From CALGLS01 sp045105695 (GTDB lineage: Bacteria > Bacteroidota > Bacteroidia > Chitinophagales > Saprospiraceae), in the NCBI GenBank assembly GCA_045105695.1, contig JBGCDT010000601.1:1-8001 (forward strand): 8,001 bases of DNA, read 5' to 3'. A model generated the notes under the pieces. That model saw only the letters and a program-made list of their open reading frames with translations, was not told the origin of the DNA and did not search any database. Position 1 is the stretch's first letter; each line of letters opens with the position of its first letter. Position numbers and translations under genes: made by a program. This document shows, one piece after another, positions 1 to 6,979 of the stretch.

Positions 1-153
1 ATTGTGAATCGAATCTAATTCTACGGTTAATGAATCCACCAATGCTTTGTTTTTATTTGTCGCGGAAGGTTTACTTGGTGCTGTAGTTTTACTTTCTTGC
101 TGACATGCTGAGATTAGTAATCCAGCAAATAATAAAAAAATCAGTGTTCTCAT
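1..153 (-). CDS. Putative lipoprotein, N-terminal part (cut by window edge)
   Basis: The reading frame opens at ATG 153-151 and stays open to the window edge, giving the first 51 residues. The start is MRTLIFLLFAGLLISAC: one basic residue, a hydrophobic stretch and a lipobox (ISAC) with the lipidated cysteine at residue 17. This is a classic signal peptidase II signal, so the product should be a membrane-anchored lipoprotein of the cell envelope. The mature part begins with a Ser/Thr/Lys/Pro-rich linker (about residues 18-37) and then a more regular VDSLTVELDS segment. The leader before the ATG is A-rich with no Shine-Dalgarno, as usual in Bacteroidota. Nothing in the visible part identifies a family. 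The gene is separated from its upstream neighbour by about 540 bp and a hairpin, so it is probably transcribed alone. The lipoprotein call is fairly sure; the function is unknown. Confidence 0.75.
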   Translation of the reverse strand, partial: MRTLIFLLFAGLLISACQQESKTTAPSKPSATNKNKALVDSLTVELDSIHN

Positions 154-697
154 TTGTATTTATTTTTTAAGTTCTTTCTTTAATAGTTATTACGGATGCT
201 ATATTAAGCATAAATGTATCACAAAGCTTTATATCTGCAACCTAGAATTATTGAATGTATAATATCGGTATAAGAATAGAGTAAACCTTAGAATAATCAA
301 TTCTTCTAAAAAAGAAGCTGCACATTAGTACTTATTCTGATCTCTAATTTTAGCCATCCTCAAAAGTCGGTTATTTTTTCTGAAATCTACTTAGAATAGA
401 GAAGACAAGTTTTTGACAGGTAAGGAGTTTTTTAGAAAGGAGAGGGAAAGGTAAGACAAGTATCAAATTATAGTTACATGAAAACTGTAAAACAATGACT
501 TAGGTGAAAAGTGATATTGACTTTTTATTCCTTCTATATCTGCTCACCAACAATACTTATACATGAGTGCTTTTGAAACATCTACTTCAGAATTTGAATA
601 ATAGCCTAGTAGTATTGAGAACCTGTCTATGTTTTGTTGATAGACATGAAAATATAGACAGGTTCTTAATATAACTTAGGGCACTTAGCAATGCTTT
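154..697. other. Long AT-rich intergenic region without a recognisable gene
   Basis: This is 544 bp between the start of the lipoprotein gene and the end of the T9SS cargo gene. Neither strand holds a convincing reading frame; the best plus-strand candidate is a 12-codon ORF at 563-601. The right end contains the strong hairpin at 612-672, annotated separately. The left end should carry the promoter and 5' leader of the lipoprotein gene, but I found no perfect TAnnTTTG element there; the nearest, around 221-230, has one mismatch. The 9-mer AGAATAGAG occurs at 273-281 and 393-401, which may be chance in such AT-rich DNA. A structured small RNA cannot be ruled out by eye. Confidence 0.6.
612..672 (-). 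terminator. Strong hairpin downstream of the T9SS cargo gene, probable terminator
   Basis: Arms AGAACCTGTCTAT (618-630) and ATAGACAGGTTCT (654-666) are perfectly complementary over 13 bp. Pairing extends outward to about 612/672 with two G-T positions, and inward to 635/649. The structure begins about 25 bp after the stop codon of the cargo gene (698-700), where a 3' end is expected. No clean T tract follows it on the minus strand, so it may act as a transcript-stabilising 3' hairpin, or in either direction, rather than as a canonical intrinsic terminator. The 7-mer ATAGACA occurs a second time inside the loop (640-646), so a shorter competing hairpin is possible. Confidence 0.55.
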
Positions 698-1915
698 CTA
701 TTTCACAATTATCTGTTGATGCCAGTATTTTTGTTCAACTTCGATTGTCAGCCTATAAATACCTGAGGGGATGTTTCCTGTTTTTAGCTGCCAATTAGCT
801 CCAGTAAAGGATGTATGTAAAACCACTCGACCAAACAAATCAATTAAATTCGCTTCTCCTTTTTCTACCTCCAGATCTGAGATATTAACAGTCAAATTTC
901 CACGTTCAATTGGATTGGGAAATACCTTAATATTAAGTAGCTCACCTGCTCCACTAATTGTAATGTTTTTAACCGGAGAGAAGGAGAAACTTCCATCAAA
1001 GTCAATTTGGCGCAAGCGGTAATAATAAATGTTGGGTTTGATATTACCATCTTCATAACGATAATGGTTTTGCTCTGATGAAGTGCCTCTTCCTAAAACG
1101 AATCCCACTGTTTCCCAGTTTTCTCCGTTTACACTTCGTTCGATTTGGAAGCCTTCATTTTGTTCTTCAGAAGCTGTGGTCCATTCTAACATTACCGTTT
1201 TATCATCTTTTTGCTGAACACTGAATGCTGTTAATTCAACTGGTAAGAAGAGATCTAGAGTAAATTCGCCTGTGAAATCAGTTGAGCTTAAGGCGTAACT
1301 TGTGATATTGAAATTCCAATTACTGGCTGTTTGAATATCAGTTAATGCAGTGGGAAGGCTCCGGTCTCTGGTGTACTCCGCACTAGCAAGTTCATCGTTA
1401 TAATTAATTATGATTTCTACAGGAAGGTCTAAAGAAGGATCTTCGTTTGAGCCAGGACCTCCAGTGCCCTCAATGATAAACCAACAATAAACTAAGGTGG
1501 CCGTTGTATGTGGAGATGCAGGGTCACTTGCTGAAAAAGCGGTAATTTCTTCAAGTGTATTTGAGAGACTGAAATTGGATGTACCAAATCGTGTGACAGT
1601 TCCTCCATCATCGGAAGTAAAAGTATTGCTACTTACTTCTTGAATAATTACCACCCTTCCTACAGGTAAGCCTCCGGATGGTACGACATAAGAAATTAAA
1701 CCCTCCACTATCAAAAATTGATCGTTTGCCGCGTCATACTCGTCTTCTGTAAAATAGATAATCGTTCCTGCTGGAACAAGTTCATCGGAAACAAAAGAGA
1801 ACTCATCCGGTGAGCCGCCTGAGTCGAAACCTATAATGGCAATTTTCCCAGATAAGTTTGTACATAAAAAAAGTGATAGAAAAGTAAAAAGGAATAATGT
1901 AGTAAAATTTTTCAT
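698..1915 (-). CDS. Secreted protein of unknown function with T9SS C-terminal sorting domain
   Basis: This 405-residue protein starts at an ATG followed by a Sec signal peptide (hydrophobic to about residue 20, then LSGK). Residues about 24-220 form an all-beta-looking domain opening with IAIIGFDSGGSPDEFSFVSD and TIIYFTEDEYDA. I associate this pattern with secreted Bacteroidota proteins of undefined function. Residues 224-318 (LPVELTAFSV, then MLEWTTASEEQNEGFQIERS and YYYRLRQIDFDG) match the fibronectin-III-like linker very often found before T9SS sorting domains. Residues 328-405 are a type A sorting domain: VFPNP at 331-335, LIDLFGRVV, IPSGIYRLTIE, and terminal QIIVK. The protein should cross the inner membrane by Sec and the outer membrane by T9SS, with the tail then removed. 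No catalytic motif is visible, so an adhesin or structural surface role is only a guess. A candidate promoter lies about 77 bp upstream, and a hairpin follows the stop. Confidence 0.88.
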   Translation of the reverse strand: MKNFTTLFLFTFLSLFLCTNLSGKIAIIGFDSGGSPDEFSFVSDELVPAGTIIYFTEDEYDAANDQFLIVEGLISYVVPSGGLPVGRVVIIQEVSSNTFTSDDGGTVTRFGTSNFSLSNTLEEITAFSASDPASPHTTATLVYCWFIIEGTGGPGSNEDPSLDLPVEIIINYNDELASAEYTRDRSLPTALTDIQTASNWNFNITSYALSSTDFTGEFTLDLFLPVELTAFSVQQKDDKTVMLEWTTASEEQNEGFQIERSVNGENWETVGFVLGRGTSSEQNHYRYEDGNIKPNIYYYRLRQIDFDGSFSFSPVKNITISGAGELLNIKVFPNPIERGNLTVNISDLEVEKGEANLIDLFGRVVLHTSFTGANWQLKTGNIPSGIYRLTIEVEQKYWHQQIIVK

Positions 1916-2241
1916 AAATAAGTTTTGATAATTTTTTAACAGAATGGCTCATAAGAAAGCTGGGCTAAAACCAACAAGAGGATGGAATTAACAAATCTAA
2001 AACCCAATCTATTTTTTAAATAATAGTATTAATTGACCTAAGCGCTAGTTTGGCTAGGACAGTTTCGAATGTCTACTATTTTTTTTGAAGTCTATGAAAA
2101 AGGGAAGTGACTCTTTCATGACGGGAGAGAAATTAACCTTTGTGTGAAAGGAAAAGAATGAGACAAAGTCAAAAGTGAAATTGTATAAGGAGTTGTATAA
2201 CAGCTGTTTAGGTAAATTGGAAACTTCCTTTTCCTTTATTC
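1916..2241. other. Intergenic region between TPR regulator and T9SS cargo gene
   Basis: This 326 bp stretch has no gene on either strand. It contains the candidate promoter at 1992-1999 and several small symmetries: a 5-bp inverted repeat CCTTT/AAAGG at 2137-2151, 6-bp arms ATGAAA/TTTCAT at 2094-2099 and 2114-2119, the palindrome AACAGCTGTT at 2199-2208, and the octamer TTGTATAA twice (2181-2188 and 2193-2200). The size, and the promoter near the cargo gene, suggest the two flanking genes are transcribed separately. Confidence 0.55.
1992..1999 (-). promoter_or_regulatory. Candidate Bacteroidota -7 promoter element of the cargo gene
   Basis: Read on the minus strand, the sequence is TAGATTTG, a perfect match to the TAnnTTTG -7 consensus of the primary sigma factor in Bacteroidota. 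It lies 77 bp upstream of the ATG at 1915, implying a leader of about 70 nt. The expected -33 TTG is not obvious at normal spacing; the minus strand there reads as an AT-rich run. The element therefore rests on one box in AT-rich DNA and could be chance. Confidence 0.35.
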
Positions 2242-2261
2242 TTAATATTTCAGAATAAAGG
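2233..2261 (-). terminator. Hairpin overlapping the stop codon of the TPR regulator gene
   Basis: Perfect 10-bp arms CCTTTATTCT (2233-2242) and AGAATAAAGG (2252-2261) enclose a 9-nt loop containing the TAA stop at 2244-2242. On the minus strand the stem is followed by a purine-rich run rather than a T tract, so a classical intrinsic terminator is unlikely. A 3'-end stabilising or weak terminator role remains possible. The right arm and loop lie in coding sequence, which lowers confidence that the symmetry is selected. Confidence 0.3.
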
Positions 2262-4209
2262 ATTCTAATTTGTCGCTTCTAGTAATTTGAAACTTTGTTC
2301 GAAGGCGATGCCGAGCTTTATGGACACTATTGATTGAGATTCCTAAAATATCAGCTACTTCCTGCAGTGGAATTTTTAGCCGAATCAAGGCACAGTGTCG
2401 AAGTTCTTTATTCGAAAGGGTAGGGTAGTTTTGGAGAAGGGTATCAAAAAATAATGGGAATACCTGTTCGTAAGCATTTTTGAAATTTTCCCAATCTTTT
2501 TTTTCTACATCTTGAAAATGAACAGACCGAATCAGTTCTTGTACTTCTTTGTTATCAGGTACTTTTTTGGCAAATTTTTCTAGCTCAGTTTTTATTTTTT
2601 TCAAAAAGTCATCTTTCTGAATCATGTCTAAGGAAAGGAAGGTCATCTCTAAACTCTGTTGACTAAGCGATTCTTTTATACTTTCATTTTCTGCAGCTAC
2701 GTGATTAATTGTGTTATGTAGTTTTGTTTCTTTTCTTTTCTGTATCCATAAATAGATACCTGACCCGATTCCACCAATTAATAAAAAGATAATCCAAGGC
2801 AAGGCTGGAGAAGATGTATTGGTTGTTTGAATAGCTTCAGGTTTTAACCTTAGATATTCTAATCGCTTTCGCTCCATTTCCAAGCGAATGATTTTATTCA
2901 TTTTTTCTAATCCAAAAAGGCTGTCTCTTAATAACGCATTTCTAGCCTTATAGCTCAATGCCATTTCAAGATCTTCCTCTGATTCATATATCTTTGCAAG
3001 TGTTTCAGCTGTAGAACTTAACCCTTTGACTTCACCTAGCTTATCGTAAATTGTTTCTGCTTTTAGCAAGTAATCCTTAGCTTTTACTAGATCTTTTTGT
3101 TTAAAGTACAACTGTCCAAAACTAGCATAAGCACTTGCCAAAACGTCCTCTTGTTTAAGTTTCAAGCTAATAGTCACTGCCTCGTCTAGCAGTATTACGG
3201 CACTATCCGTCTTCATTCTTTCAATATAAATAGCGGCTAAATGCTGCAAGAGGTTTCCCTTCGTTTTCAGACCTATAGTATCATATATTGACAATGCTTT
3301 TTGAATATGAATATAAGCTTTGTCAAAATCTTTTTTACGGATATAGAGTTTACTCAAATTATTATGAATCGCGCCTACATGAAATTTATTTCCCATGGAA
3401 TCATATAACATCAAGCCTTTTTCAAAATTCTCTATTGCGAATTCATCCATCTCTAGATTTGAAAATAGCAATCCAATATTATTATAAAGGTTGAGCATTC
3501 CTGAACGATTATCCAAACTATCCATGATAGGAAGTGCTTTATAATAACAGTTTAATGATGCAGGATAATTTCCTTTTTTTGAAAACACCCTACCTATATT
3601 GCCATAGTATAGCGCAATTGATTTTTGAGATTTATTCTGAACCGCCCACTCTAAAACCTCTTTATAGACCAAGAGCGCCGCGTCATAATCCCCTTTTTTG
3701 AAATCCAAATTCGCAATGTTACCTTTAATCAACATAACGGTATTTGAATCTTCTAGTGTTTGAAACAGGACCATTGCCTTTTCATAGGAGGCCATGGCCT
3801 CGTCATAATTTCCCAGCTTTTCTTGGGTCAGTCCAATATTACTGTGGGATTGGCCAATACCTTTTGCGTCCTCGGCTTTTATAAAAAGATTCAAGGCTGC
3901 TTTATAATAAACTATAGACTCTGAGTAATTGGCTTGAATGGCATTGACTATACCGAGGTTCAATAAGAACCGAGATTCTAATTTTTTTAGTTCTAGTTTC
4001 TTGGCTATGGCAAGACCTTCCTGGCCGTATTCTTTGGCCTTTTTCTGATTAGAAAATTTTAAAGCATCTATCAACGTTAAGCAAACTTTCGCTTTTTCTT
4101 CTCCTACCGAAACCGCTGCTTTTTGGATTAAGCTATCCACCTTGGTCTCTGCAATTGAGGAAAAAGGAAGCGTCCAAATAAAATAAAAAAGGAAAAATAT
4201 TTTCTTCAT
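2242..4209 (-). CDS. Membrane-anchored TPR protein with C-terminal LuxR-like HTH domain
   Basis: This is a 655-residue protein. I chose the ATG at 4209 because it begins a good signal sequence (MKKIFFLFYFIWTLPFSSIA, 1-20); the frame extends 16 codons further to a TTG, without start-like features. Residues about 25-430 are a long array of tetratricopeptide repeats, roughly nine, with motifs such as NIGLTQEKLGNYDEAMASYE and NIGRVFSKKGNYPASLNCYY. Residues about 432-452 look coiled. A single membrane span follows at about 470-489 (WIIFLLIGGIGSGIYLWI) with the positive-inside KRKE. The cytoplasmic part has a helical linker (about 495-590) and an HTH at about 596-650 (LSNKELRHCALIRL, LQEVADILGISINSVHKARH), resembling LuxR/sigma region 4 folds. 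The layout suggests a one-component transmembrane regulator: periplasmic TPRs sense a protein or envelope signal and the inside domain binds DNA. Similar proteins are common in Bacteroidota. Signal and target are unknown; the T9SS cargo gene next door is a candidate target only by proximity. Confidence 0.85.
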   Translation of the reverse strand: MKKIFFLFYFIWTLPFSSIAETKVDSLIQKAAVSVGEEKAKVCLTLIDALKFSNQKKAKEYGQEGLAIAKKLELKKLESRFLLNLGIVNAIQANYSESIVYYKAALNLFIKAEDAKGIGQSHSNIGLTQEKLGNYDEAMASYEKAMVLFQTLEDSNTVMLIKGNIANLDFKKGDYDAALLVYKEVLEWAVQNKSQKSIALYYGNIGRVFSKKGNYPASLNCYYKALPIMDSLDNRSGMLNLYNNIGLLFSNLEMDEFAIENFEKGLMLYDSMGNKFHVGAIHNNLSKLYIRKKDFDKAYIHIQKALSIYDTIGLKTKGNLLQHLAAIYIERMKTDSAVILLDEAVTISLKLKQEDVLASAYASFGQLYFKQKDLVKAKDYLLKAETIYDKLGEVKGLSSTAETLAKIYESEEDLEMALSYKARNALLRDSLFGLEKMNKIIRLEMERKRLEYLRLKPEAIQTTNTSSPALPWIIFLLIGGIGSGIYLWIQKRKETKLHNTINHVAAENESIKESLSQQSLEMTFLSLDMIQKDDFLKKIKTELEKFAKKVPDNKEVQELIRSVHFQDVEKKDWENFKNAYEQVFPLFFDTLLQNYPTLSNKELRHCALIRLKIPLQEVADILGISINSVHKARHRLRTKFQITRSDKLESFILKY

Positions 4210-4407
4210 TGATATACTTATTTGGAAGCAAGAAACGAAAAAAATATGGCTTATCAATTCCTTTTTATGGTGGGAAGGAAGATGAAGGAGATAAACGTTG
4301 TGACGTATACATTTTAGGAAATAAATCTACTGTGAAATCTCTGCTTAATAATAATCTATGATTGCTTTATCAATGTTGTCTACTATCGTGACTAAATATA
4401 AAGTACA

Positions 4408-6783
4408 TTATTTATCTAAACCCAGGCCCTTCCAAAATATTCCCCAGCTCCCCGCAATCCCCAACAAAATAATACTCACCGAACTCAGCGGCATCAGAAT
4501 AGCCGCAATAACTGGCGACAAATTCCCCTGTACCGCATAGCTCAACCCAATGATATTGTACAGCAAAGCAAAGGCATAAGAAAGATAAATGACCCAGCGG
4601 CTCCGACGGATAAATTGCAGGAGCGCAATGAACGAAGGAAAGGCAGTAGCGCTGAGAACGCCGTCACAGGCAGGAGAAAAGTTGTTGTTGTTTTCGCTGA
4701 TGACCAAACCGACATCGGCTTGCTGGAGCGCACCCGCGTCGTTGAGGCCGTCGCCGATCATCATGACGGTAGCGCCCTGATCCTGTAGGTTTTTTATGAA
4801 TTGTAGCTTCTGCGTAGGTGCGGCATTGAAATGTAAATTGCCCTCCTCGACGAATAGCTTCTTGAAAAAAGACTGATGTCTATTACGATCTCCGGAGAGT
4901 AGAAACAGATCGTAAGTTGCTTGTAGTTGTTGAATAATCCGAGGGACAGCTTTTCGCAAAACGGGCAGATGCTCAAAGTAACCTTTCTCCTCGCCGTCGA
5001 TACTGACGGCCGTTCCCTTCTCTGATTTGTATATGGAAATTGGGTGGCTATGGACAAGGGCTTCGGTGCCCTGACCTGGTTTTTCTACAAAGTTTTGAAG
5101 CGTTGTCGTTTCCACATTTGCTAAGTATTCATCAATCTGCTGAGAGCGTGGATGCGAAGATTGGCTCGCCAGGGATTTTACATAACATTGCTCTTCCGTA
5201 GTCAGTTGCCCATGAAAAATCATATCTTCTTTGCGCTCCGTCAGCGTTCCGGTTTTATCGAAAACGATGTGGGTTACATTCTGAATGTTTTCAATGACCC
5301 CTGTGTTTTTTAAGTAGAAATGTTTTCTGCCGAGCAGTCGCATTACATTTCCAAAAGTGAACGGAATCGACAAAGCGACGGCGCAAGGACAGGCAATAAT
5401 CAGAACAGCAGAGAACGCATTAATGGCCTTGGCTGTATCAATGGGCAACCAATACGCTAGCGTCAAAAAAGCAATGACTAGGATGGCTATTGTAAAGTAT
5501 TTACCAACTTTATTGGCGAGTTGACTGCTGTGCTGATGTTGTTTTTTATGTTCAAAATCATGTTCGTTCCAAAGCTGTACGAGGTAAGATTGTACAACTT
5601 CTTTGGTCAGCCCAATGTCTATCGCTCCTCCCGTCTGACGACCACCGGCGTAGATTAATTCTCCTGCCGCCACCCGTAGGGGAGCTGATTCGCCCGTTAC
5701 GAAAGAGTAATCAATGTAAGCTTCTCCTTCCATCAAAATCCCATCGGCAGGAATCAGCTCCTGATGACGAACCCTAATGCGATCTCCTGCTTTTAATTTT
5801 TTAAGGGAAACGGGACGCTCTTTTTTATTGACTACTTTATTGGTCGAAACTGGGAAGTAAGATTGGTAATCTCTTTCGAAGGAAATACTGTGATAGGTTT
5901 TTTGCTGAAACCATTTTCCAATTAATAAAAAGAAAATCAGTCCTGCCAAAGAATCAATGTATCCTGCTCCGGTATTGGTTATAATTTCAAAGGCCGAGCG
6001 ACCAAACAAACTCAGAATGCCAATCGTAATCGGAACATCAATATTCAACATCCGCTGCTGAATACCCAAAAAGGCAGAGCGCAGATAATCCCAGCCACTA
6101 TAAAAAACCAAGGGCAATCCAAGGATCAAATTCATGTACGAAAAAACCTGAAAATAAAATGTATCCACCGATTTATCCAGTCCCAGATATTCTGGAAAAC
6201 TCATAAACATAACGTTACCGAAAATGAATCCGGTCACCCCCAGTTTGTAATACAATGATTTGGAAACCGCTGGTTTTTCCGTTCGATCCAAATCGGCCAA
6301 ATTAATCAAAGGCGCATAACCAATGCTATGTAATAAAGCGGCTAAACTACTCAGTTTTGTTTCCGAACTTCTGTAAGTAACATACACCTCCTTCTTCAGA
6401 AAATTCACCTTAGAATGACTCACGCCCTTCTGTAACCGATGCAAATTCTCCAACAACCAGATACAAGAAACACAATGAATATCCGGAATATAAAAAGTAA
6501 CCTTAGCACTAGTCCCATCTTGAAAGTCCAGCAACTGCTGAAGCACATCCTCCTCGTCTAAGTACGCAAATTTCTCCTGCTGAACATCCTTCAAAGAAAT
6601 CCCTGGCTGCTGCTCCAGATCATAATACTGAGACAAACCATTGTTTTGTAACAAGGTGTACACGGTCTGACAACCCTTACAACAAAAAGACAAATCGGCA
6701 CTGACCAAGCTACGATCCGTACAGTTGTCTCCACAGTGATCACAAGTAACAATATCCGGTTTTATCTCCACAGGTTTGGTCAT
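4408..6783 (-). CDS. ccoI: Copper-translocating P1B-type ATPase for cbb3 oxidase assembly (CcoI/FixI)
   Basis: This 791-residue copper-transporting ATPase should sit in the inner membrane and export copper for the CuB site of cbb3-type oxidase. The ATG at 6783 is preferred over the preceding in-frame TTG. The N-terminus carries the CcoI/FixI-type cysteine region: CDHCG (14-18) and CCKGC (34-38). A heavy-metal-associated domain with HCVSC (103-107) follows. About eight membrane spans are visible: four between about 180 and 290, a pair at about 429-475, and a last pair at about 728-778. Core motifs are TGESAP (363-368), the metal-site CPC (465-467), phosphorylated Asp in DKTGT (509-513), the nucleotide-domain HP (544-545) and GDGLNDA (677-683). 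MPLSS in the last span fits P1B-1 copper pumps. All catalytic residues are present, so it should be active. The extra N-terminal cysteine pairs, full length and hemN neighbour favour CcoI over the copper-detoxification pump CopA. No ccoS follows within the 198 bp to the next gene. Confidence 0.93.
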   Translation of the reverse strand: MTKPVEIKPDIVTCDHCGDNCTDRSLVSADLSFCCKGCQTVYTLLQNNGLSQYYDLEQQPGISLKDVQQEKFAYLDEEDVLQQLLDFQDGTSAKVTFYIPDIHCVSCIWLLENLHRLQKGVSHSKVNFLKKEVYVTYRSSETKLSSLAALLHSIGYAPLINLADLDRTEKPAVSKSLYYKLGVTGFIFGNVMFMSFPEYLGLDKSVDTFYFQVFSYMNLILGLPLVFYSGWDYLRSAFLGIQQRMLNIDVPITIGILSLFGRSAFEIITNTGAGYIDSLAGLIFFLLIGKWFQQKTYHSISFERDYQSYFPVSTNKVVNKKERPVSLKKLKAGDRIRVRHQELIPADGILMEGEAYIDYSFVTGESAPLRVAAGELIYAGGRQTGGAIDIGLTKEVVQSYLVQLWNEHDFEHKKQHQHSSQLANKVGKYFTIAILVIAFLTLAYWLPIDTAKAINAFSAVLIIACPCAVALSIPFTFGNVMRLLGRKHFYLKNTGVIENIQNVTHIVFDKTGTLTERKEDMIFHGQLTTEEQCYVKSLASQSSHPRSQQIDEYLANVETTTLQNFVEKPGQGTEALVHSHPISIYKSEKGTAVSIDGEEKGYFEHLPVLRKAVPRIIQQLQATYDLFLLSGDRNRHQSFFKKLFVEEGNLHFNAAPTQKLQFIKNLQDQGATVMMIGDGLNDAGALQQADVGLVISENNNNFSPACDGVLSATAFPSFIALLQFIRRSRWVIYLSYAFALLYNIIGLSYAVQGNLSPVIAAILMPLSSVSIILLGIAGSWGIFWKGLGLDK

Positions 6784-6812
6784 CAAAAATGAAAATTAAA
6801 ATTAAAATAAAA

Positions 6813-6890
6813 AGTGGCATCGCCACGAAAACACATATAGTGGCATCGCCACGAAAATATCTATAGCAGCGTAGCTGCGGCAATATGAAT
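6813..6890. repeat. Three tandem 26-bp units, each with a 13-bp palindrome hairpin
   Basis: Units start at 6813, 6839 and 6865 with an exact 26-bp pitch. Units 1 and 2 share 19 bp: A, the palindrome GTGGCATCGCCAC, then GAAAA. Unit 3 carries GCAGCGTAGCTGC at the same register (6866-6878). Each palindrome is a 5-bp stem around a 3-base centre. Between the two types, stem pair 2 changes T-A to C-G and stem pair 3 changes G-C to A-T, so pairing is kept while sequence changes. The spacers are AT-rich. The array lies 29 bp upstream of the ccoI ATG, so it is in the ccoI leader if transcribed from upstream. The last hairpin before ccoI is followed on the minus strand by a T-rich run, so it could also attenuate transcription. 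Confidence 0.85.
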
Positions 6891-6940
6891 TTTGCACGAT
6901 TACGGATTTTCGGTTTTATATAATTACAAAATCATAAAAA

Positions 6941-6979
6941 GTAGATTTACAATTTTATAACAATACATTTACAATCTAC
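6941..6979 (-). terminator. Weak hairpin with T run at the end of hemN
   Basis: On the minus strand, GTAGATT (6979-6973, containing the hemN TAG stop) pairs with AATCTAC (6947-6941), followed directly by TTTTTATGATTTT. A T run right after the stem is terminator-like, but the stem is only 7 bp, AT-rich, and has a 25-nt loop. Read-through into ccoI is plausible. The nonamer ATTTACAAT occurs at 6945-6953 and 6967-6975, so part of the apparent structure is a direct repeat. Confidence 0.3.

Noticed and set aside
563..601. Plus-strand mini-ORF MSAFETSTSEFE
   Set aside because: Only 12 codons, with no promoter, leader or recognisable similarity; expected by chance.
771..1022. Plus-strand 83-codon frame inside the cargo gene
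   Set aside because: It is antisense to the strongly recognisable T9SS sorting domain and has no coding features of its own; the other overlapping frames at 3288-3494, 4358-4540, 4542-4733, 4589-4780, 4794-5057, 7452-7664 and 7757-7948 were dropped as shadows or chance frames without features of their own.
4210..4257. TTG start 16 codons upstream of the TPR gene ATG
   Set aside because: The ATG at 4209 begins a clean signal peptide; the extension MISHIFFVSCFQISIS would bury it and starts at TTG.
4210..4407. A ccoS gene after ccoI
   Set aside because: Reading the minus strand across this gap gives no small frame with a hydrophobic N-terminal segment like CcoS.
4408..6783. CopA-type copper detoxification pump
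   Set aside because: The CDHCG and CCKGC N-terminal region before the metal-binding domain, plus the hemN neighbour, point to CcoI/FixI.
6784..6786. TTG as the start of the ccoI-like gene
   Set aside because: An ATG follows directly at 6783-6781, and the TTG adds only one residue; ATG is the likelier start.
6813..6890. CRISPR array
   Set aside because: Repeats are palindromic 13-mers with 13-bp AT-rich spacers and only three units, and no cas gene is nearby; unit size and spacer length do not fit CRISPR.
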